Shown here: positions 58,636-64,000 of the stretch, one piece after another | Numbering within the stretch: the first letter of the stretch is position 1 | How the letters are laid out: each line of letters begins with the position of its first letter | Assembly: GCF_900111275.1 (NCBI RefSeq) | Contig: NZ_FOGR01000006.1 | Location: 62,001 to 126,000, forward strand | DNA from: Rhizobium sp. NFR03 | Lineage (GTDB): Bacteria > Pseudomonadota > Alphaproteobacteria > Rhizobiales > Rhizobiaceae | Direction: 5' to 3' | Length of the DNA: 64,000 nt | Notes under the pieces: generated by a model | The model's database searches: none | Told to the model about the DNA's origin: nothing | The model's input: only the letters and a program-made list of their open reading frames with translations | Made by a program: the position numbers and the translations under genes

Positions 58636-60201
58636 TCACTTCTTCTTCGGCAGGCCGGGAAGGCCCGGGAAGCCACCGCCAAGGCCGGGCAGCTTGCCGC
58701 CGCCGAGACCCGGAAGTCCTCCCATGCCGCCCGGCATTCCCTTGCCAAGGCCGGCCGCTTCCGCCTGCTTCTGCAGGGCTTCCAGCTGCTTGGGGTCGAG
58801 GCTCGACAGGTCGGGCATGCCGCCCATTCCGCCACCCATGCCGCCGAGACCCATCTTGCCGGCAAGGCCGCCCATCATCTGCTTCATCATGCCGCCGCCC
58901 TTCTTGCCGCCCATGGCTTTCATCATGTCGGCCATCTGGCGGTGCATCTTGAGCAGCTTGTTGATGTCGGAGGCATCCGTGCCGGAGCCGGCCGCGATGC
59001 GCTTCTTGCGGGAATGCTTGAGGAGGTCTGGATTGGCGCGCTCGGCCTTGGTCATGGACGAGATGATGGCCATCTGGCGCTTGAACATCCGGTCGTCGAG
59101 ACCGGCCGACGCTAGTCTGTCCTTCATGCCGGACATGCCGGGCATCATGCCCATGATGCCGCCCATGCCGCCCATCTTCTGCATCTGCGAAAGCTGGTCG
59201 GCGAGATCGTTGAGGTCGAACTTGCCCGACTTCATCTTGGCGGCCATGGCCGCCGCCTTCTCGGCATCGATATTTTCGGCGGCCTTTTCGACCAGCGATA
59301 CGATGTCGCCCATGCCGAGGATGCGGTCGGCGACGCGGCGCGGATGGAACTCGTCCAGCTCCGACATCTTCTCGCCGACGCCGATCAGCTTGATCGGCTT
59401 GCCGGTGACGGCGCGCATGGAGAGCGCCGCACCGCCGCGACCGTCGCCATCCATGCGGGTCAGAACGAGGCCGGTGATGCCGACGCGCTCGTCGAAGTTG
59501 CGGGCGAGGTTGACGGCGTCCTGACCGGTCAGCGCATCGGCGACCAGAAGGATTTCGTGCGGGTTCGAGCGCCGCTTGATCTCGGCCATCTCGATCATCA
59601 GCGGCTCGTCGATATGCGTGCGGCCCGCGGTGTCGAGAATGACGACGTCATGACCACCGAGCTTTGCCGCCTGCACGGCGCGCGCGGCGATATCGGTCGG
59701 CGACTGACCGGCGATCACCGGCAGCGTGTCGATGCCCGCCTGCACGCCGAGCTGTCGCAACTGCTCCTGGGCTGCCGGCCGGCGCGTGTCGAGCGAGGCC
59801 ATCAGGACCTTCTTCTTCTCGCGCGTGTTCAGCCGGTGGGCGATCTTGCCGGATGTCGTGGTCTTGCCCGAGCCCTGAAGACCGACCATCATGATGACGA
59901 CGGGGGCGGGCGCATTGAGGTCGATGGAGACGCCGGTGGCACCCAGCATCTCGACCAGCTCGTCATGGACGATCTTCACGACCATCTGCCCGGGCTTGAT
60001 CGACTTCAGAACTTCCGCGCCGACGGCTTTTTCGCGCACGCGATCGGTGAAGGACCGCACGACTTCCAGCGCCACGTCGGCTTCCAGCAGCGCACGGCGA
60101 ACCTCGCGCAGGGCAGCCGAAACATCGGCTTCCGACAGCGCACCGCGTCCCGTCAATCCATTGAGGATCGAACCAAGGCGGTCCTGGAGGCTTTCAAACA
60201 T
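58636..60201 (-). CDS. ffh: Signal recognition particle protein Ffh
   Basis: The 521-residue SRP54 GTPase has the N domain (ALSEADVSAALREVRRALLEADVAL), the G domain (GLQGSGKTTTSGKIA, DTAGRTHIDE, TRMDGDGRGG) and a methionine-rich M domain (from about 310). The C-terminus is Gly/Met/Pro-rich (many GMGG and GLPGL units). It carries nascent membrane proteins to FtsY with 4.5S RNA. The chorismate mutase gene follows. Confidence 0.97.
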   Translation of the reverse strand: MFESLQDRLGSILNGLTGRGALSEADVSAALREVRRALLEADVALEVVRSFTDRVREKAVGAEVLKSIKPGQMVVKIVHDELVEMLGATGVSIDLNAPAPVVIMMVGLQGSGKTTTSGKIAHRLNTREKKKVLMASLDTRRPAAQEQLRQLGVQAGIDTLPVIAGQSPTDIAARAVQAAKLGGHDVVILDTAGRTHIDEPLMIEMAEIKRRSNPHEILLVADALTGQDAVNLARNFDERVGITGLVLTRMDGDGRGGAALSMRAVTGKPIKLIGVGEKMSELDEFHPRRVADRILGMGDIVSLVEKAAENIDAEKAAAMAAKMKSGKFDLNDLADQLSQMQKMGGMGGIMGMMPGMSGMKDRLASAGLDDRMFKRQMAIISSMTKAERANPDLLKHSRKKRIAAGSGTDASDINKLLKMHRQMADMMKAMGGKKGGGMMKQMMGGLAGKMGLGGMGGGMGGMPDLSSLDPKQLEALQKQAEAAGLGKGMPGGMGGLPGLGGGKLPGLGGGFPGLPGLPKKK

Positions 60202-60569
60202 CGGTTCTTCCTTCTCGTTTACGGCGATGCCGCAAACGTGGGTTCCGGGTCGTTTTCAAACAAGACGCAAAGCCGAACGGCACCCGAGGGCGCATCGCGC
60301 TGTCGGGTGTTGACCTCCGGGAACGTTTATACCTTCAAAGGGTCCCGGTCGGCGGCTCGGAGTCGTGTCTCGTCGCAGATGGAGCGCGGTAAACAGCAAA
60401 CGGCCCGGAAAGTCAAGGCTTGCTGCCTTCATGCTTCTCCGGGGCCATCGATCCAATACCGGAAAGGTGCCGCTTTCCGATGGCGCCGGAAAGAAAAAGC
60501 CGCCATCATCACCCATCACGTCGGGCACCGACTGCTGCCAAAGACGACCGCTCGTTCACGGGGACATTG
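60202..60569. other. Intergenic region between ffh and MBL-fold gene
   Basis: The 368-bp gap separates divergent genes. On the minus strand, TTGACT-N17-TTTACC (60416-60388) is a plausible ffh promoter. Nothing else convincing is seen, and the upstream in-frame extension of the MBL gene (60420) does not look coding. Confidence 0.55.
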
Positions 60570-61658
60570 ATGAAACGCCGTACGTTCTTCAAATGGTCGC
60601 TCGCCGGCGCTGTCGCCGTCCTGTCCGGCGGCTTTACCGCAAGGAGCAGCATGGCCGCGAACCGCTACTATAAAGGCCCCGTCAGCGACCATTTCGACGG
60701 TACCCGATTCTTCAATCCCGGCGGCGTGGAGCCGAACGGCTTCGGCGATCTCCTGCGGTGGCAGTTCAATGGCCAGCGGGCAAGCTGGCCCGAAAAGCCC
60801 GACCCGCGCGCGACCGTGATCAAACCGGACCTATCGGTGACCGGGCAAAACCTCCGCGTCACCATGGTCGGGCATGCCTCCATGCTGATCCAGGTGGCCG
60901 GCCTGAACATCCTCACCGATCCCGTGTGGTCGGAACGCGCGAGCCCTGTCTCCTTTGCCGGGCCGCGCCGCGTCTCGCCGCCCGGCATCCGCCTTGAAGA
61001 CCTGCCGCGCATCGATGTCGTACTGATCAGTCACAACCATTACGACCATCTGGACATCACCACGATCGCAAGCCTCGAGGCAGCCAATAAGCCGACCTTT
61101 GTCACGCCACTCGGCAACGACATCTTCATCCGCAAGGCTGCACCGGATGCGCGAATTACGCTCATGGACTGGGGCGATGCTCTGGATGTCACGAACGGCA
61201 TCTCGATCAACTGCGAGCCGGCGCATCACTGGTCGGCGCGCGGCCTCGGCGACAGGCGAAAGGCGCTCTGGGCGGCTTTCGTCATCTCGACGCCGGCGGG
61301 CCGGATCTACCACATCGGCGACACCGGCTTTCACGACGGCATCAACTACCGCGCGGCCGGGAAAAAATATGGCGGCTTCCGTCTCGCCATCCTGCCGATC
61401 GGCGCTTACGAGCCGCGCTGGTTTATGAAGGGACAGCATCAGAACCCTAACGAAGCGATCGAGGGCATGCTTCTTGCAAAAGCCGCCTATGTCGTCGGCC
61501 ATCACTTCGCAACCATCCAGCTCACCGACGAGGCCATGGATGCGCCGGAAAGGGCGCTGGATGCAGCGCTGGCAAAACATAAGGTCGATCCTGCCCGCGT
61601 TCGCCCGCTCCATGCCGGCGAAGTCTTCGACGTGCCTCCCGAAAGGACCCCCGCATGA
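60570..61658 (+). CDS. Tat-exported MBL-fold hydrolase (NAPE-PLD-like)
   Basis: The 362-residue protein opens with KRRTFFKWSLAGAVAVLSGG, a twin-arginine-like signal, cut near SSMAAN. The metallo-beta-lactamase motif HNHYDHLD (in LISHNHYDHLD) and GHASMLIQVAGLNILTDPVWSERASPVSFAGPRRVSPPGI match the NAPE-PLD-like/UlaG-type branch. Later metal ligands are in HIGDTGFHDG and VVGHHFATIQ. Reported substrates in this branch are phospholipid- or lactone-like. Its stop overlaps the speB start (ATGA). Confidence 0.85.
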   Translation: MKRRTFFKWSLAGAVAVLSGGFTARSSMAANRYYKGPVSDHFDGTRFFNPGGVEPNGFGDLLRWQFNGQRASWPEKPDPRATVIKPDLSVTGQNLRVTMVGHASMLIQVAGLNILTDPVWSERASPVSFAGPRRVSPPGIRLEDLPRIDVVLISHNHYDHLDITTIASLEAANKPTFVTPLGNDIFIRKAAPDARITLMDWGDALDVTNGISINCEPAHHWSARGLGDRRKALWAAFVISTPAGRIYHIGDTGFHDGINYRAAGKKYGGFRLAILPIGAYEPRWFMKGQHQNPNEAIEGMLLAKAAYVVGHHFATIQLTDEAMDAPERALDAALAKHKVDPARVRPLHAGEVFDVPPERTPA

Positions 61659-62614
61659 CCACCAGCACCTTTCACCAGCCGGTAGATGCCGCCGAAGTGC
61701 CGCGCTTTGCCGGCCACTCCACCTTCATGCGGTTGCCCGCCGTTCAAGACGCCACCGGCCTCGATATCGCGCTCGTCGGCATTCCGTGGGACGGCGGCAC
61801 GACGAACCGGGCCGGCGCGCGCCACGGGCCGCGAGAGGTGCGCAACCAGTCGAGCCTGATGCGGCGCGTCCATCACGTCACCCTCACCGAGCCGTTCAGC
61901 ATTGCCAATGTTGCCGATGTCGGCGATCTCGCCGTCAATCCGATCGATCTTCTCGATGGCCTGAAGCGGATCGAGACCGGCATGCGCGCCATCGTGGAGA
62001 CAGGCGCGATCCCGCTGTCCGTCGGCGGCGACCACCTGACGACGCTGCCGGTCATGCGCGCCGTGGCCGCGGGCGGCCCGGTCGGCATGATCCATTTCGA
62101 CGCGCATTCGGACACCAACGACACCTATTTCGGCGGCAACCCCTATACCCATGGCACACCGTTCCGCCGGGCCATCGAGGAGGGGCTGCTCGATCCGAAA
62201 CGCACGGTGCAGATCGGCATTCGCGGCTCGATTTACGCGACCGACGAGCACGACTGGGCCCGCGCGCAAGGCATCCGCATCATCTATATGGAGGAATGCA
62301 TCCGCCGCGGCATCCCAGACGTCATGGCGGAAGCCCGAGCCATTGCCGGCAGCGGGCCAACCTATGTCAGCTTCGACATCGACTGCATCGACCCCTCCAT
62401 GGCGCCCGGCACGGGAACGCCCGAGATCGGCGGGTTTACCACGCGCGAGGCGCAGGCGCTGGTGCGGGAACTCACCGGCGTGCGGATCGTGGCGGCCGAT
62501 GTCGTGGAGGTCGCGCCGCCCTTCGACGTCGCGGGCATGACGGCGCTCGCCGGCGCGACCATTCTGTTCGAGCTGCTCTGCGTGATCGCGGAGGGTGTCG
62601 CCACGCGCCGTTAG
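61655..62614 (+). CDS. speB: Agmatinase-family ureohydrolase
   Basis: The 319-residue arginase/agmatinase-fold enzyme has the manganese ligands in SVGGDHLTT, HFDAHSDTND and SFDIDCIDPSMAPGTGTPEIGG. GGTTNRAGARHGPREVRNQS is agmatinase-like. It would hydrolyse agmatine to putrescine and urea, although guanidinobutyrase activity is also known in the family. It starts within the stop of the MBL gene and is probably translationally coupled. It contains no signal peptide, so the two products end in different compartments. Confidence 0.85.
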   Translation: MTTSTFHQPVDAAEVPRFAGHSTFMRLPAVQDATGLDIALVGIPWDGGTTNRAGARHGPREVRNQSSLMRRVHHVTLTEPFSIANVADVGDLAVNPIDLLDGLKRIETGMRAIVETGAIPLSVGGDHLTTLPVMRAVAAGGPVGMIHFDAHSDTNDTYFGGNPYTHGTPFRRAIEEGLLDPKRTVQIGIRGSIYATDEHDWARAQGIRIIYMEECIRRGIPDVMAEARAIAGSGPTYVSFDIDCIDPSMAPGTGTPEIGGFTTREAQALVRELTGVRIVAADVVEVAPPFDVAGMTALAGATILFELLCVIAEGVATRR

Positions 62615-62710
62615 CGGCATCCCGCGCTAATCCCGCCCTCTGGTAATCCGGAGCATTTTCCGCCATATACGCCCTTTCGCCAAGACCTTTGCGCACAGGT
62701 ACGGACAGGC

Positions 62711-63631
62711 ATGGACAGAACGGTCGAATTCGCGAGGATGAACGGGCTCGGCAACGCGATCCTGGTCGTGGACATGCGCGGCCGGAGCGATGTGGTCACC
62801 CCGGCGGCAGCCATCGCGCTCAATGCCGACCCGCAGACCCGCTTCGACCAGATCATGGCGATCCACGACCCGAAGGCGTCCGGAACCGATGCCTGGATCG
62901 ACATTCTGAACTCCGACGGCACCAAGGCGCAGGCCTGCGGCAACGGCACGCGCTGCGTGGTGCAGGCGCTGGCGGCGGAAACCGGCCGCAAGACCTTCAC
63001 CTTCCATACCGTTGCCGGCATCCTCAATGCCGAGGAACACGCGGACGGCACGATCTCCGTCGATATGGGCAAGCCGGTTTTCGACTGGAACCGTATCCCG
63101 CTGGCCGAAGATTTCCACGATACGAGCCGCATCGAGCTGCAGATCGGCCCGATCGACGCTCCCGTCCTGCATTCGCCGTCCGTGATGTCGATGGGCAATC
63201 CGCATGCGATCTTCTGGGTCGACCGCGATGTCATGTCCTACGACCTCGCACGCTTCGGCCCGCTGCTCGAAAACCACCCGATGTTTCCCGAGCGCGCCAA
63301 TATCACGCTTGCGCAGGTGACATCGCAAAGCGGCATGACCACACGCACGTGGGAACGGGGCGCCGGGCTGACGCTTGCCTGCGGCTCAGCCGCCTGTGCG
63401 GCGGCTGTCAGCGGTGCGCGCACCGGGCGCACCGGGCGCAAGGTGGCGGTGACCGTTGCCAGTGCCGTGCCTGCGGGCGTGCTCACCATCGACTGGCGCG
63501 AGCGTGACGATCATGTCGTCATGACCGGACCGGCCACCTGGGAGTGGTCCGGCCGCGTCGATCCCGCGACCGGCACATTCTTGCGCGAACCTGATACCGG
63601 AGCGCAAGCGACAGGGACACAGGCAGAGTGA
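62711..63631 (+). CDS. dapF: Diaminopimelate epimerase
   Basis: The 306-residue two-domain enzyme has the catalytic cysteines in [15 protein letters not shown] and [14 protein letters not shown]. The N-terminal [17 protein letters not shown] also fits. It converts LL- to meso-diaminopimelate for peptidoglycan and lysine. Its stop overlaps the mtaB start (GTGA). The order dapF-mtaB (then ftsY) is usual in rhizobia. Confidence 0.95.
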   Translation: MDRTVEFARMNGLGNAILVVDMRGRSDVVTPAAAIALNADPQTRFDQIMAIHDPKASGTDAWIDILNSDGTKAQACGNGTRCVVQALAAETGRKTFTFHTVAGILNAEEHADGTISVDMGKPVFDWNRIPLAEDFHDTSRIELQIGPIDAPVLHSPSVMSMGNPHAIFWVDRDVMSYDLARFGPLLENHPMFPERANITLAQVTSQSGMTTRTWERGAGLTLACGSAACAAAVSGARTGRTGRKVAVTVASAVPAGVLTIDWRERDDHVVMTGPATWEWSGRVDPATGTFLREPDTGAQATGTQAE

Positions 63632-64000
63632 GCGGCGTCGAGATCATCACATTCGGCTGCCGCCTGAACACCTACGAATCCGAAGTCATGCGCGGCGCTG
63701 CCGAAAAGGCGGGGCTGAACAATGCCGTGCTGGTGAACACCTGCGCGGTGACCGGCGAGGCCGTGCGTCAGGCCCGCAAGGCGATCCGCCGCGCAAGGCG
63801 CGAGCACCCGGACGCCCGCATCATCGTCACCGGCTGCGCCGCCCAGACCGAAGCCGGCAGCTTTGCCGACATGCCGGAGGTCGACGCCGTTCTCGGCAAT
63901 GCGGAAAAGCTGGACAGCGACGCCTATCGCTCTCTGCCCGATTTCGGCGTTGGCGGCGAGGAGAAGCTGCGCGTCAACGACATCATGAGCGTGCGGGAAA
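63628..64000 (+). CDS. mtaB: tRNA t6A37 methylthiotransferase MtaB, 3' end cut by window
   Basis: The visible 124 residues start at GTG and hold the N-terminal UPF0004 domain with three cluster-binding cysteines: [21 protein letters not shown] and VTGCAAQTE. These define the methylthiotransferase group. [12 protein letters not shown] favours MtaB over MiaB or RimO. The radical-SAM domain lies beyond the window. It modifies t6A37 to ms2t6A37 in tRNA. Confidence 0.9.
   Translation, partial: MSGVEIITFGCRLNTYESEVMRGAAEKAGLNNAVLVNTCAVTGEAVRQARKAIRRARREHPDARIIVTGCAAQTEAGSFADMPEVDAVLGNAEKLDSDAYRSLPDFGVGGEEKLRVNDIMSVRE

Overview
The window is a continuous piece of a chromosome from an alphaproteobacterium of the order Rhizobiales, most likely family Rhizobiaceae (Agrobacterium, Rhizobium, Ensifer or Shinella type). 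The evidence is the high GC content, an RpoH2-type sigma factor with an EcfG-type promoter, CtrA boxes, a SAM-II riboswitch ahead of metA, and a familiar rhizobial gene order (leuC, rplS, trmD-rimM-rpsP, chorismate mutase-ffh, speB, dapF-mtaB). The genus assignment is inference. I see no insertion sequence, prophage, CRISPR array or plasmid function. This is core housekeeping DNA with a few accessory genes.

Layout. 0-6.3 kb: end of lpdA, a DUF2867 gene, the gabT-gabD operon with a divergent three-domain regulator, and an L,D-transpeptidase-like protein. 6.5-15 kb: cenR/otpR response regulator with a cyclic-nucleotide-binding partner, xthA, lolA, ftsK with an upstream CtrA box, and the glnK-amtB operon behind a sigma-54 promoter. 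15-20 kb: thioesterase II, a UbiH-type hydroxylase, Trm112, a Lon-substrate-domain protein, a YbbN-type thioredoxin, a ProX-type editing protein and tRNA-Gly(GCC). 20-29 kb: galM, metA under a SAM-II riboswitch, an ABC-F ATPase with thiN, and thiBPQ under a TPP riboswitch. 29-36.5 kb: M48 lipoprotein protease, rpoH2, GNAT, ppa, an Lrp regulator beside a saccharopine-dehydrogenase-like gene, and manC.

36.6-47 kb: the F1 ATP synthase operon atpHAGDC, a DUF4345 membrane protein, priA, an acyltransferase and xerC. 47-54 kb: a TraB/GumN protein, leuC with an attenuator-like leader, a CASTOR/POLLUX-like channel, an amino-acid ABC permease plus binding protein without an adjacent ATPase, and a secreted SnoaL-like protein. 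54-64 kb: rplS, GNAT, TauE, trmD, rimM, rpsP, chorismate mutase, ffh, a Tat-exported metallo-beta-lactamase-fold protein coupled to speB, dapF, and the start of mtaB.

The most notable points are regulatory. A 14-bp hairpin occludes the ribosome-binding site and start codon of the DUF2867 gene. A 13-bp perfect inverted repeat lies just upstream of cenR. There is an exact EcfG-type promoter upstream of rpoH2, and there are CtrA boxes upstream of ftsK and of a GNAT gene. MetA carries Glu111, which predicts acetyl-CoA use. Among proteins, the MerR-XRE-cupin fusion beside gabTD and the plant-symbiosis-channel-like protein stand out. I did not find a multi-gene system that I would call wholly new.
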